Part shown: piece by piece, positions 49,317 through 58,993 of the stretch
Position numbering within the stretch: the stretch's first letter is position 1
How the letters are laid out: every line of letters begins with the position of its first letter
From: Mycolicibacterium nivoides
Lineage (GTDB): Bacteria > Actinomycetota > Actinomycetes > Mycobacteriales > Mycobacteriaceae
Assembly (NCBI RefSeq): GCF_003855255.1
Contig: NZ_CP034072.1
Span: 1,054,001 to 1,118,000 of the forward strand
Reading direction: 5' to 3'
DNA: 64,000 nt
Notes under the pieces: generated by a model
Seen by the model: the letters and a program-made list of their open reading frames with translations, nothing else
What the model was told of the DNA's origin: nothing
Database searches by the model: none
Made by a program: the position numbers and the translations under genes

Positions 49317-51065
49317 GTGATCGCATCTTCTCTGACTGCCGTGCTGCGGGAGCGCGCAAGTGTGCAGCCGAACGAACCTGCGTTTACCTACGTCGACTAC
49401 GACCACAGCTGGGACGGCGTCGAGGAGACGCTGACCTGGGCGCAGATGTATCGCCGGGTGAAGAACCTCGCCGTGGTGCTGCGCGAGCATGCGTCGGTGG
49501 GGGACCGCGCCTTGATCCTGGCTCCGCAGAGCCTGGAGTACATCGTCGCGTTCCTGGGGGCGATGGAGGCGGGTCTGATCGCGGTCCCGCTGTCGACGCC
49601 GATGGCCGGGGCGCACGACGAGCGGGTGGGCGCGGTGCTGCGGGATGCGGCGCCGACCGTGCTTCTCACCACATCCGCGGTGGCCGGCGATGTCGCACCG
49701 TACGCGCAGGCCGACGCAGGCGGCGTCGCTCCCGTCGTGATCGAGGTGGACGCCCTCGACCTGGATGCGCGCAGCGGCGGACGCCTCAAGCGGGAGACCC
49801 TGCCCGAAACCGCCTATCTCCAGTACACGTCGGGTTCCACCCGCACCCCTGCCGGCGTCATGGTGTCGAACCGCAATCTGACGGCCAATTTCGAACAGAT
49901 GATGGGCGGCTTCTACTCGGACTACGACCGCGTACCGCCCGCCGACAGCACCGTGGTGTCGTGGTTGCCCTTCTATCACGACATGGGGTTGCTGCTGGGG
50001 GTGTGCGCACCGATCCTCGGTGGCTGGCGGACCGTCGTGATGAGCCCGCTGTCGTTCCTGGCGCGGCCCGCACGGTGGCTGCAGCAGGTGGGTACCCACC
50101 CGCACGCGCTGACCGCGGCCCCCAATTTCGCCTTCGACCTGGCAGCCGCCCGCACCAGCGACGAGGACCTGGCCGGGTGCGATTTCGGCAACGTCCTGAG
50201 CATCATGAGCGGCGCCGAGCGGGTGCACGAGGTGACGGTGCGCCGTTTTGCGGATCGTTTCGCGCGCTTCAACCTTCGCCCGGCGGTGATCCGCCCCTCC
50301 TACGGTCTCGCCGAGGCGACGCTGTACGTGGCGACCAGATCGCCGGGGCAGCCTCCGCTGGTCGCGCAGTTCGAGCCGGAGAAACTGTCAGCCGGCCACG
50401 CCGAACGGTGCGGCAACGGAACGGCTTTGATCAGTTACGGCACACCGGATTCACCGTTGGTGCGCATCGTCGAACCCGAGCTTCGGACCGAGTGCCAGGC
50501 GGGCACGATCGGCGAGATCTGGGTGCACGGCGAGAACGTCTCCGCCGGATACTGGAACAAGCCCAACGAGACCGAGCAGACCTTCGGCGGCAGCATCGTC
50601 GACGCACCGGCCGATGTACCGACCGACAAGTGGTTGCGCACAGGGGATCTGGGCTTCGTGTCCGACGGTGAGCTGTTCATCATCGGCCGCATGAAGGATC
50701 TGCTGATCATCCGCGGACGCAACCTCTACCCCGACGACATCGAGGCTTCGGTGCAGGTGATCACTCGTGGTCGGGTGGCCGCGGTCGCCGTCCCGGACGA
50801 TGCGACGGAAACGTTGGTGGTGGTCGCAGAGGTCAAGAACAAGGGCGACGATGCCGATGCCGTCGCCGAGCATCATCGGACCGTGAAAGGCGAAGTCGCC
50901 TCGGTGGTGTCAACGGCGCACGGGGTGGCAGTCGCCGATGTGGTGCTGGTTTCCCCGGGCTCGATTCCCATCACCACGAGCGGCAAGACCAGGCGTTCGG
51001 CATGTGTGCAGAAGTACCGCGAGGGCAGCTTCAGCCGCGTCGATGCGAAGGTTCCCGTCAGCTAG
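49317..51065 (+). CDS. fatty acyl-AMP ligase (FAAL), FadD23/FadD25-like
   Basis: 582 residues from GTG 49317 with GAAAGG upstream; longer in-frame starts run back into the acyltransferase gene. Adenylation motifs: [16 protein letters not shown] near 165, [18 protein letters not shown] near 215, [15 protein letters not shown] near 320, and LRTGDLGF near 440. The match to M. tuberculosis FadD23 is strong throughout, and the FHDMGL-like motif and FAAL-specific region place it with AMP ligases, not CoA ligases. It should activate a fatty acid as acyl-AMP and load it on the synthase as starter. It belongs to the operon. Confidence 0.93.
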   Translation: MIASSLTAVLRERASVQPNEPAFTYVDYDHSWDGVEETLTWAQMYRRVKNLAVVLREHASVGDRALILAPQSLEYIVAFLGAMEAGLIAVPLSTPMAGAHDERVGAVLRDAAPTVLLTTSAVAGDVAPYAQADAGGVAPVVIEVDALDLDARSGGRLKRETLPETAYLQYTSGSTRTPAGVMVSNRNLTANFEQMMGGFYSDYDRVPPADSTVVSWLPFYHDMGLLLGVCAPILGGWRTVVMSPLSFLARPARWLQQVGTHPHALTAAPNFAFDLAAARTSDEDLAGCDFGNVLSIMSGAERVHEVTVRRFADRFARFNLRPAVIRPSYGLAEATLYVATRSPGQPPLVAQFEPEKLSAGHAERCGNGTALISYGTPDSPLVRIVEPELRTECQAGTIGEIWVHGENVSAGYWNKPNETEQTFGGSIVDAPADVPTDKWLRTGDLGFVSDGELFIIGRMKDLLIIRGRNLYPDDIEASVQVITRGRVAAVAVPDDATETLVVVAEVKNKGDDADAVAEHHRTVKGEVASVVSTAHGVAVADVVLVSPGSIPITTSGKTRRSACVQKYREGSFSRVDAKVPVS

Positions 51066-52339
51066 TGGTCGGGTCGGTATCTGAGCGACGGGCCCGACTA
51101 CTCTCGTCGTCGGGCCCGGGCGGTGGCCGGGTGGCCGTCTACGCAGGCGTCGCGCTGCTGATCACTGCCTGGACGCTGGCCATCGTCTACATCGCGGCGT
51201 CGGTCGTTCCCATCGACCACTACCTGATCTCGTACTACGTGGTCGACTACCGCTTCGGCTTCACCCGGCGCGGTCTCGCCGGGGAGATCGTCGGAAATGT
51301 TTCTGACGCAGGGTTTTTCACCAACGCCTACCTCATGCGGTGGATCTCGACGGCGGTGTACGTGCTCGGCCTCGCCGCCCTGGCGTACAAGCTGCTCAGG
51401 AAGCGTCGGTCTGAACGCCGCATCATGGTGGCGCTGCTACTCGCCGTGCTGCCGTTCGGAATCCCGTACGCCGTGTACTCGGCCCGCCCCGATCTCTTCG
51501 GGGCGGTCGCCCTCATCGTCCTGTGCCTGGCGCTCACGACGGTCTCCAGGGCACGGTCAATGGTGTTGCGCTGTGGGCTGTTCGGGGCGGTCATCGCCGT
51601 GCTCGCCCTGATGCACGAGGGCATGGCGCTGGAGTTCGGGTTGGGCGCGATCCTGGCGATCCTGGTCCTCGGCCGCGGGCTGGCCGCGTCAGCGCAACGC
51701 CTCAGCGCCGCCCTGGCCATCGGACCAGGTCTGATCGTCGCGCTGATCGTGGCGGCGTTCGCCAATCACGATGTCAGCGGCAAGGTGTGCGGCACGGTCC
51801 CGCACCGCATGATCGAGACGCCGTTCGCGTCGATCAAGTCCTTCCCTGACCTGATCGCCTACTTCACCGGTGCCGTGCACAGCGACGCGGATTACCACGA
51901 CTGGGTTTGCGGCTGGTATCTGTCCACCTTCGATCACACCGTCACCGACGGGATGAGAGAGGTGGCCGCGGTCGGACTGCCCGCGCTGGTCGGATCGTTC
52001 GTGTTGGGTGCCGTGGGGGTTGCCCTGACGCTCCGCGCGGTGAGTTACTTCTCCGGGGTATCCCTGCGCAGCTTCGTCGGCGAGCTGAACGGTCGGTACG
52101 CCCTGCCTGCCGCGGGTGCGTTGCTGATGGTGCCGCTGTTCATCACCGGTGTCGACTGGACCCGCTGGCTTCTCGTCGTCGCGTTCGACGTGGTGGTGGT
52201 CTACGTCCTGTACGCGAACGGGCGACCCGAGATCGACGAGACGCCGCCGAAACGCGCAGTGCGTCTGTTTCCCCTCGTGGCACTCGGATTCATGCTGATC
52301 CCGCTGGGCCTGGCTCCCGGTGGTGGCTCCACGAGGTAG
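51065..52339 (+). CDS. polytopic membrane protein of the lipid locus
   Basis: 424 residues from GTG 51065, which overlaps the FAAL stop by one base (TAGTG); the longer frame runs inside fadD and is rejected. About nine to ten hydrophobic helices are seen, starting with VAVYAGVALLITAWTLAIVY. Between the first two is DYRFGFTRRGLAGEIVG with clustered Arg residues, and a non-membrane loop of about 60 residues (CGTVPHRMIETPFASIKSF...) has paired cysteines C-G-T and VCGWY. I do not recognise the family. It is last in the synthase operon and may take part in export or modification of the lipid. Confidence 0.75.
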   Translation: MVGSVSERRARLLSSSGPGGGRVAVYAGVALLITAWTLAIVYIAASVVPIDHYLISYYVVDYRFGFTRRGLAGEIVGNVSDAGFFTNAYLMRWISTAVYVLGLAALAYKLLRKRRSERRIMVALLLAVLPFGIPYAVYSARPDLFGAVALIVLCLALTTVSRARSMVLRCGLFGAVIAVLALMHEGMALEFGLGAILAILVLGRGLAASAQRLSAALAIGPGLIVALIVAAFANHDVSGKVCGTVPHRMIETPFASIKSFPDLIAYFTGAVHSDADYHDWVCGWYLSTFDHTVTDGMREVAAVGLPALVGSFVLGAVGVALTLRAVSYFSGVSLRSFVGELNGRYALPAAGALLMVPLFITGVDWTRWLLVVAFDVVVVYVLYANGRPEIDETPPKRAVRLFPLVALGFMLIPLGLAPGGGSTR

Positions 52340-52366
52340 CCGTTACGAGGTAGTCGTTCGTGCCGG

Positions 52367-52807
52367 CTACCCGAACGGCCATGGCGGGGGTGGCAATCCC
52401 GGCGGCGGCGGGGGTGGCGGCAATCCCGGCGGCGGCGGAGGTGGCGGCAGGTCCTGCGGAGACGGCAGTTGAGGCCCCGGCAGGCCCAACCCGGGCAGCG
52501 CAGGCAGGGGAAGCCCCGGCGGACCGACCGACACCGGCACGCTCACCTGGACCGGAGCCGGCAGGTCGGACGGCCACGGTCCCGGTTCCGGAATCGGGCC
52601 GACCTGTGCCAGTACCTGTTGCACTTCCGGTGTACACGTCGGGCACTGCAGCATCGGTGCGTCGTTCTGGGCGTCGCGGTTCGCGGCGTTCTCGATCGCC
52701 TGCGGATCGACGGGATCCGCGTGTGCGACGCCGCACGCGAGTGCGTACATGGCAGCGCCGACCGTGGCGACCCCGGCCGCTCTCAGCAGCCTGTGCGGGA
52801 AATTCAC
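52367..52807 (-). CDS. small proline-rich secreted protein
   Basis: 146 residues from GTG 52807 with GAGGGAG upstream. A signal peptide (NFPHRLLRAAGVATVGAAMY then ALACGVAHADP) is followed by a short domain with two cysteines (LQCPTCTPEVQQVLAQVGP). The rest is a proline-rich tail with runs of six to eight Pro broken by Gly-Leu, ending in PPPPWPFG. It could be an extracytoplasmic partner of the lipid exporter, but this rests only on location. It converges with the membrane gene at 51065 and is followed upstream by the Gap-like gene on the same strand. Confidence 0.75.
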   Translation of the reverse strand: MNFPHRLLRAAGVATVGAAMYALACGVAHADPVDPQAIENAANRDAQNDAPMLQCPTCTPEVQQVLAQVGPIPEPGPWPSDLPAPVQVSVPVSVGPPGLPLPALPGLGLPGPQLPSPQDLPPPPPPPGLPPPPPPPGLPPPPWPFG

Positions 52808-52857
52808 CGAGTGCTCCCTCGATTGGAATGTCTTTCGATCATAGTGGTTTCGAATGT

Positions 52858-53556
52858 TCACAGCCCCGCCGCACCAAGTGCGACAAGCGCCGTTCCGGCC
52901 AGCGTCAGGATCAACGCGACGTCCCGCCGGGTGCGGGTGTGGACCCAGGCTCGCATGGCCTCCAACCGGGCACGGGTCGCGGCGGGCGCCACCAGGAAAC
53001 TGGCGATGGGAATGGCCACGACAGTATTGGCGACCGCGACGAAGGTGATGAGCAGGCCCAGCTGGAGCGACGGTGTGGCTCCGGACGTGGCGATCAGGAC
53101 CAGCAGGGCCAGATAGTCGATGGAGGGCAGGGCGATTGCCAAACCCATCGCTCCCGAGAACCAGGGTGAGCTGCCACCTACCAGGTTCTTGACCTTGGAG
53201 GTCACAAACGCGACAGTCCGAGTCTGGCCCGGAAGTCGAGGCTCGCCCGCGGCATCGGGAGTGCGGGAGAACTGGCCGAGCGGCACCTTGCTCGCCAACA
53301 CGGCCGCCGCGAGCACCGCGACCACACCGAACGCGATCTGAACCTTCGCGGTGCTGAACTGCGGAGCCCCCAGCATCGCGGGACGCACCACGAACAACAC
53401 GATCAGCCCCGCCGTGACGCTCATGAGAAAGCTGCCGGACAGGAATGCCATCAGCTGCAGCGCAGGCCTCGGCCTGCCGAGCGCCAGAGTGATCAGACCG
53501 AGCCGGATCGGCTCGAAGTTCACCGCGATGGCAAGGCCAAGGACGGTGATCCACAC
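52858..53556 (-). CDS. Gap/Sap-family lipid-addressing membrane protein
   Basis: 232 residues from GTG 53556; the longer frame starts in the divergent gene region. About six hydrophobic helices are seen. The start VWITVLGLAIAVNFEPIRLG (up to residue 20) and RPRPALQLMAFLSGSF are typical of the GPL-addressing (Gap) and sulfolipid-addressing (Sap) proteins, which are required for surface display of glycopeptidolipids and sulfolipids. A soluble loop near 90-125 contains KVKNLVGGSSPWFSG. In known loci the gene sits beside mmpL and pks, as it does here. It probably works with MmpL at 54967. Confidence 0.85.
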   Translation of the reverse strand: MWITVLGLAIAVNFEPIRLGLITLALGRPRPALQLMAFLSGSFLMSVTAGLIVLFVVRPAMLGAPQFSTAKVQIAFGVVAVLAAAVLASKVPLGQFSRTPDAAGEPRLPGQTRTVAFVTSKVKNLVGGSSPWFSGAMGLAIALPSIDYLALLVLIATSGATPSLQLGLLITFVAVANTVVAIPIASFLVAPAATRARLEAMRAWVHTRTRRDVALILTLAGTALVALGAAGL

Positions 53557-53629
53557 ATCAACGGACCTTACTCGAATCGATGGCACGGTGGCCCGGCCCC
53601 GAAGGCCGGCCACGATCTACCATGCCGAC

Positions 53630-54958
53630 GTGGACAACACCCTCACGTACATGGATCAGGGGTCATTCCTGGGACTGCGGGCACTGGGGCGCGCGCCGAT
53701 CATGCAGTTCACCTGGATCTATCGCGACGGTGTCGACATCGCCGGCTTGCGGCGATTCCACGTCAACCTCGGGCACGGGCTACTGGGGCGCCGCATCGAG
53801 CGGTCGCCGCTGCCGTTCGGCAGGCATCGCTGGGTCCGGTCGGCAGGTCCCGCCGATATCGCCGTCGCCGCGGCGGAGCGCCCTCGGGCCGAGATCACCG
53901 CGTGGGCCGACGAACGCATTGTTGTTCCCATCGATCCCGAACGTGGACCAGCATGGCACCTGGGGGTCCTGCCGCTGGCCGATGGCGGCGACGCTGTCAC
54001 CCTGGTGGTGTCGCACTCAGTCGCCGACGCGTTGGGTCTGACACTCGCGATCGCCGACGCTTCCGAGGGAATCCGGCGTGAATTGGGTTATCCGGTGCCG
54101 GGATCGGCCTCCCGCAGGCAGGCTCTGTTGCGGGACGTCCGGCGTGCGGCCCGGGATCTGCCCGAGGTGGGACGAGCGCTTCTCGCCACGGCCCGGGTCG
54201 CCCGGGAGCAGAGTGAGGATCTGGCGGCGTCGGCCAAGTCTGCTGCGCCGGTGAGCGGGCCGGGGTCCTCCGACCCGGTCATTGCGCCGACGGTCACGGC
54301 CTACGTCGATTTGGGAGCCTGGGATGAACGAGCTGAAAGCCTTGGTGGAACAAGCAATTCACTCTTCGCCGGCTTCGCGGCCCGGCTCGGGCAACTGCTC
54401 GGCCGGGTCGATGCCGAAGGGCAGGCCATGCTGTCATACCCGGTCAGTGATCGCACCGAGGGCGATACCCGTGCCAATGCCCTCAACACCGTCACCGCGA
54501 TCGTGGACCCGGCCAAGGCCAGTATCGACCTGACTGAGATCCGCGGCGAACTCAAGAGGGTGCTCACCGAGTTGGGTACCTCGCCCGACGCCAACCTGGC
54601 GCCGCTGCCGCTGACCCCCTACGTGCCGAAGGTCGTGGTGCGCAGGCTGGAACGCATGGTGCTGAAGGTGGGCAGTCCGATCGGCTGCTCAAACCTGGGC
54701 GAATTGCCCGCGGCGGCGAACCGCCCGGATGGCACCGATGCCGACTACGTGTCGTTCCGCCTGGTCGAGCCCGGGATCACGCCCGGGGTGCTGGAAAGTC
54801 TCGGAGGACTGCTCTACCTTGCGTCGGGCCGCGCCCACGGACGGGTATTCCTCACTGTGTCCGCCTGGACAATCGGCGGGATCAACACGCGCGCAGAGCT
54901 TTCCGAGGCGGTGCGGCGCACGCTTGCCGAATTTGAACTGCCCGCCACCATGGACTGA
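53630..54958 (+). CDS. acyltransferase-like protein (condensation/WS-DGAT superfamily), paralogue 3
   Basis: 442 residues from GTG 53630; GTG 53588 would add 14 residues and cannot be excluded. It begins VDNTLTYMDQGSFLGLRALG and carries [10 protein letters not shown] and PAWHLGVLPLADGGDA like paralogues 1 and 2. The catalytic motif reads HSVADA (H129, D133), with Gly replaced by Ala. The second lobe contains VTAYVDLGAWDERAESLGGT and VGSPIGCSNLGELP. It lies apart from the other two, divergent from the Gap-like gene and convergent with mmpL. Reduced or altered activity is possible given the motif change. Confidence 0.78.
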   Translation: MDNTLTYMDQGSFLGLRALGRAPIMQFTWIYRDGVDIAGLRRFHVNLGHGLLGRRIERSPLPFGRHRWVRSAGPADIAVAAAERPRAEITAWADERIVVPIDPERGPAWHLGVLPLADGGDAVTLVVSHSVADALGLTLAIADASEGIRRELGYPVPGSASRRQALLRDVRRAARDLPEVGRALLATARVAREQSEDLAASAKSAAPVSGPGSSDPVIAPTVTAYVDLGAWDERAESLGGTSNSLFAGFAARLGQLLGRVDAEGQAMLSYPVSDRTEGDTRANALNTVTAIVDPAKASIDLTEIRGELKRVLTELGTSPDANLAPLPLTPYVPKVVVRRLERMVLKVGSPIGCSNLGELPAAANRPDGTDADYVSFRLVEPGITPGVLESLGGLLYLASGRAHGRVFLTVSAWTIGGINTRAELSEAVRRTLAEFELPATMD

Positions 54959-54966
54959 GATCCGGG

Positions 54967-57900
54967 TCAGTCCGCGACGGCCGCCAGTTCCTGCTCGGGC
55001 TCGGTGTTCTCGGATTTCTTCGGGGGCGCCTTCACTTCCGGCCGCCAGCGCGACGGCCACCAATTGAATCGACCCACCAGAACGGCGATTGCCGGCACGG
55101 TCGTGGTACGCACCAGGAACGTATCGAGCAGGATTCCCACACCGATGATGAAACCGGCCTGCACCAGTGTGCTGATGCTGGCGAACAGCATTCCGAACAT
55201 GGACGCGGTGAAGATCAGGCCCGCCGCGGTGATCACACCTCCGGTTGCGCCCACCGTTCGGATCACCGCGGTTCGCAAGCCGTGTGGCGATTCTTCCCGG
55301 ATCCGAGAGATCAGCAGCAGGTTGTAGTCGGCACCGACCGCGACCAGGATGATGAATGTCAGTCCGGGCACGCTCCAGTGCAATTCCTGACCCAGCAGCT
55401 CTTGGAACAGCAGTACCCCGATGCCGAGCGCCGATAGGTATGAAATCACCACGGAGGCAATCAGATAGAGCGGCGCCACCAGGGCGCGCAGCAGGACCAC
55501 CAGGATGAGGAACACCACGGCGACCGTCACCAGGATGATGAATCGGATGTCCTCGTTGTAGTACTCACGCGTATCGCGGAGCGACACCGAGTATCCGGTC
55601 ATCGACACCTTGGCGTCGGCGAGCGTCGTGTTCGGTTGAGCATCGCGAGCGACGTCGAGAATCGCGTTGATCTGATCCATGGCATCGGTGCTGAACGGGT
55701 TGAGCTTGGTCTGGATCATGTACCGCACGGTGTGACCGTCGGGGGAGAAGAACAGCGCCGCAGCCTTTTTGAAGTCATCGGTGGCCAGGAACTGTGGCGG
55801 CACGTAGAACCCTGACATGGACGGTGTCCTGGCCTCGTTCTTCATCGCGAGCAGGAATGCCGACGCGTCGCCGAGTCCGCCGCCCATCTTCTTGGTCTCG
55901 TTGACCAGCAGGCCGACACCGTCGGCCACCTGCCGGCTGGCCTCGGCGAGCGTGTCCGCGTGCTGCTGCAGCGTGGCCATCTGCTGCCGCATGCTCGACG
56001 GATTGTCCAGGCCGGCCGAATTCAGTGCTTTGGTGGCGGTGTCGAACGCACCCCGGAGATTGTCGGTCGTCGCACCGAGGGTCTGGTTGCCCTCGGTCGC
56101 CTTCAACTGCCTGGCCAACTGGGCGATGCCGGCCAGGGTGCCGTTGTCGCCGGCGTCGACCATGCGTTGCAGCTGCCCACGGGAGTTGCGGCAGGACGGA
56201 TCCACATCGCAGATCGGGCTGGCGTTCAGCGCGGTCAGGACCGGCCGGGCCTGCTGGACGGAGTCGGCGGCATCGTCGAGGGTCACGCCGATGGAGTCGC
56301 CGAGCGATCGCATCGCGAGGACCAGCTTGGCCGCACTGTCGAACTGGTTGAGCGCCTTGTCGCCACCGAACTGTTTCTGCATGGAGCTCAACGCGTCGAT
56401 CAGACCGCTGACTGTGACCGCTGCCTGGCCCAGCTGCCCCTTCACCCCGCCGAGTACATCGGCGATCTGGCTGGCGCCGCTGGCCAGCTTGTCCATGTCG
56501 CCGCCCCGCTCGGAGACCACCGAGGAGGCGTCGTTGAGTTTGGAACCGACCTCGCCGGCCTGGAACGACAGCCTGGCCTGCTCCAACGACTCTCCCGTGG
56601 GGCGGGTGATCCCGCGAACCGCTTCGATGTTGGGCAGCTGACTGATGCGGTGGGCCATCTGTTCGAGGTCGGCGAGCTCCTTGGGGCCGCGCAGATCGTG
56701 TGGTGATTCGATCAGGAGATACTGGGGCAGGCTGGAATTCACCGGGAAGTGTGCGGCGATCGCGTCATATCCCTGGAGGCTCTCGACGGTGCCGGGGAGC
56801 GCCTTGCGGTCGTCGTAGTTGTACCTCGCCAGGCCCGCGCAACTGGCGAGCACCACCAACAGCATCAGGCTGGCGATCAGGTTGCGCCGCGGATTTCGCA
56901 CGATCCGCACACCCGACCGTCGCCACAGCGTGTTCGTGAGGCTCTTACGCGGCGAGACCCAACCGCGGCGGCCCGCCAGGGTGAGCACCGCCGGCAGGAA
57001 GGTCATGGCGGCCAGGCAGCCGATGGCGATGGCGACGGCGAGCGCCACTCCGACCGATGAGAAGATCGTCAGTTTGGTGAAGATCATCCCGATGAAGGTG
57101 ACGGCCACAGTGGCTGCCGACGCGACGATCACCGGGCCGATCGAGTGCAAGGCGCTCTTGACGGCCTTGTCGGAATCCTCACCGAGCCGTAGAAAGTCGT
57201 GGTACCGGCTGATCAGGAAGACCGCGTAATCGGTTCCGGTGCCGGCCAGCATCGCGGTGAGAAAGACGATGGTCTGGCCGGAGATGGCAAGGCCGAGACT
57301 GCCCAATGCGGCCACGACGCCCTGCGCGGTCGCCAGCGATACCCCGATGGTCAGCAGCGGCAGGATCATCGTCAGCGGATTGCGGTAGATGATGATCAAG
57401 ATCGCCAGGAGCATGCCCACCGTGGCGATTTCGATGTGCACACGGTCGCGTTCGCCCACCTCGGCGAGGTCGGCAAGCGTGGCCGCCGGGCCCGTCACAT
57501 GCGCGGTGATTCCGGATCCGCCGCCGCCCACGGTGTCTTTGACGATCCGGACGACGTTCGACGTCGCGGTGTAGGACTGCGGTGAGCCCAGTTCGCCGGT
57601 CAGGCTGACCGGCAGTAGCCACGCCTTGCCGTCCTGACTGCTCATCACCTGGCGCAGCGGCGGTGTGGTGATGAAATCCTGCATTGTCACGACGCTCGCG
57701 GTGTCGGCGCGCAATTTGTCGACGAGGCTGCGGTAGACGGTCTCGTCGGCGCCGTCCAGGCCGTTCTCGTCACTCAAAACGACCAGCAGGATGTTGTCCG
57801 ACCCGGACTCGTGAAATGCCTGCGACATCTGTTGGGCGGCAACGGACCCAGGTGCGTCGGCCGGAAGCATGGCCGGAGGGGTCTTCTGGGAGAGTTCGGT

Positions 57901-58047
57901 CAGCGAGGGGAACATCGGGGGGAGCGCGGCGGCGAGCACCACCCAGAACGCGATCACCAGCCAGGGCCACCGAACGACGACACCGCCCAGCAAGTGGAAC
58001 GTGCCGCTCTCGGGGTTGTCCGCGCTGCCGCGCAGGCGTCGCAACAA
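54967..58047 (-). CDS. MmpL-family (RND superfamily) lipid transporter
   Basis: 1026 residues from TTG 58047 with AGGG 8 bp upstream and a TAG stop shortly before. It shows the MmpL layout: one N-terminal helix, a periplasmic domain, a helix bundle with the proton-relay motif GTDYAVFLISRYHDF, a large second loop of about 340 residues (430-770) and a second bundle with GADYNLLLISRIREE. The C-terminus is short and Glu/Ala-rich. It is closest in character to MmpL8, MmpL10 and MmpL12, which export sulfolipid, acyltrehaloses and LOS-type lipids. Together with the Gap-like protein it should move the product of the locus across the membrane. Confidence 0.95.
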   Translation of the reverse strand: MLRRLRGSADNPESGTFHLLGGVVVRWPWLVIAFWVVLAAALPPMFPSLTELSQKTPPAMLPADAPGSVAAQQMSQAFHESGSDNILLVVLSDENGLDGADETVYRSLVDKLRADTASVVTMQDFITTPPLRQVMSSQDGKAWLLPVSLTGELGSPQSYTATSNVVRIVKDTVGGGGSGITAHVTGPAATLADLAEVGERDRVHIEIATVGMLLAILIIIYRNPLTMILPLLTIGVSLATAQGVVAALGSLGLAISGQTIVFLTAMLAGTGTDYAVFLISRYHDFLRLGEDSDKAVKSALHSIGPVIVASAATVAVTFIGMIFTKLTIFSSVGVALAVAIAIGCLAAMTFLPAVLTLAGRRGWVSPRKSLTNTLWRRSGVRIVRNPRRNLIASLMLLVVLASCAGLARYNYDDRKALPGTVESLQGYDAIAAHFPVNSSLPQYLLIESPHDLRGPKELADLEQMAHRISQLPNIEAVRGITRPTGESLEQARLSFQAGEVGSKLNDASSVVSERGGDMDKLASGASQIADVLGGVKGQLGQAAVTVSGLIDALSSMQKQFGGDKALNQFDSAAKLVLAMRSLGDSIGVTLDDAADSVQQARPVLTALNASPICDVDPSCRNSRGQLQRMVDAGDNGTLAGIAQLARQLKATEGNQTLGATTDNLRGAFDTATKALNSAGLDNPSSMRQQMATLQQHADTLAEASRQVADGVGLLVNETKKMGGGLGDASAFLLAMKNEARTPSMSGFYVPPQFLATDDFKKAAALFFSPDGHTVRYMIQTKLNPFSTDAMDQINAILDVARDAQPNTTLADAKVSMTGYSVSLRDTREYYNEDIRFIILVTVAVVFLILVVLLRALVAPLYLIASVVISYLSALGIGVLLFQELLGQELHWSVPGLTFIILVAVGADYNLLLISRIREESPHGLRTAVIRTVGATGGVITAAGLIFTASMFGMLFASISTLVQAGFIIGVGILLDTFLVRTTTVPAIAVLVGRFNWWPSRWRPEVKAPPKKSENTEPEQELAAVAD

Positions 58048-58213
58048 CTGTGCTGCCCTACTGATCCTGCATGTCCTTACCTACTTCGCCATCGAGCGCG
58101 TCAGACGGGTCGTCCCGGCGCTCGATGTGACGGGCGACGCTTTCAGTGCGCCCAGTGTATGTGGTGTCCCGGACCGGCCGGGTGGGCTCGCTCTGCCTGT
58201 GTGCCCGCTGTGG

Positions 58214-58948
58214 TCACCGATTGCTCGGCGCCAGCCACCGGGTCTTGATTCGCCAGGAGTGTGCCGAAGCGAGCGCGAAGATGGCGCCGCAGGCACACGC
58301 GAAAACCCACACCAGGCGACCGTTCTCGATGGGCTGCAACGCCGGTACCAGAGACGTGACGATCCGGGTCGTGCAGGCGAGCATCCCGCTCACCGACGCG
58401 AACAGGTAGATGTTGGCGATCCGGCGGGACTTCGGATCGCGGCGGAGCACCAGCATGGCGCGGGCCCCGTAGCCCAGCAGGTAGAGCAGGGTGCCGCAGA
58501 GCAAGATCCAGTAGGCGCTGAGCCAGAAGTCCGTCGGGACCTGGAAGAAGTCGGGCCGGTACACCGCGGCACCGTTGCCCATCGAGAAGGTGGCCAGCAA
58601 GACGGGGATGCAGATGGTGGCCGGGCGCTCCACGTACTGCTTGAAGGAGCGCTGCATGGCGTTGTCGTCCTGGAGGCGGCCCAGGGAGTTGTAGACGATT
58701 GCCGACGCCGCCACGATGTAACAGTCGTGTCCGATGTAGTCCTCGACGTTCCACTTGCCGGTCAGCGTGTAGAGAACCTGGCCGATGGTTTCCGAGGCCC
58801 ACGGTGACATCAGCAGCACCGCCACGCCCTGCAGGGCGATGTTCAGAGTGGCGGCCACTTCCCACCGGCAGGACCAGGTGACTCTCCTGATCCACAGGCT
58901 CCACATGATGCAACTCAGTGTGATGGCGATGAGTGTGGCGATGGACAT
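58214..58948 (-). CDS. polytopic membrane protein of unknown function
   Basis: 244 residues with seven or so hydrophobic helices, starting SIATLIAITLSCIMWSLW. Between helices are EDYIGHDCYIVAASAIVYNS and a charged GRLQDDNAMQRSFKQYVERP stretch. The C-terminal end is basic. I do not recognise the family. It lies 45 bp downstream of a small regulator gene on the same strand, so the two are likely co-transcribed. Helix-turn-helix plus membrane protein pairs of this kind occur in actinobacteria, but no function is assigned. Confidence 0.75.
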   Translation of the reverse strand: MSIATLIAITLSCIMWSLWIRRVTWSCRWEVAATLNIALQGVAVLLMSPWASETIGQVLYTLTGKWNVEDYIGHDCYIVAASAIVYNSLGRLQDDNAMQRSFKQYVERPATICIPVLLATFSMGNGAAVYRPDFFQVPTDFWLSAYWILLCGTLLYLLGYGARAMLVLRRDPKSRRIANIYLFASVSGMLACTTRIVTSLVPALQPIENGRLVWVFACACGAIFALASAHSWRIKTRWLAPSNR

Positions 58949-58993
58949 GACAATTTGCCTCGGACGGTGGTGCGGATGGAGCCGGAGCGCCGG

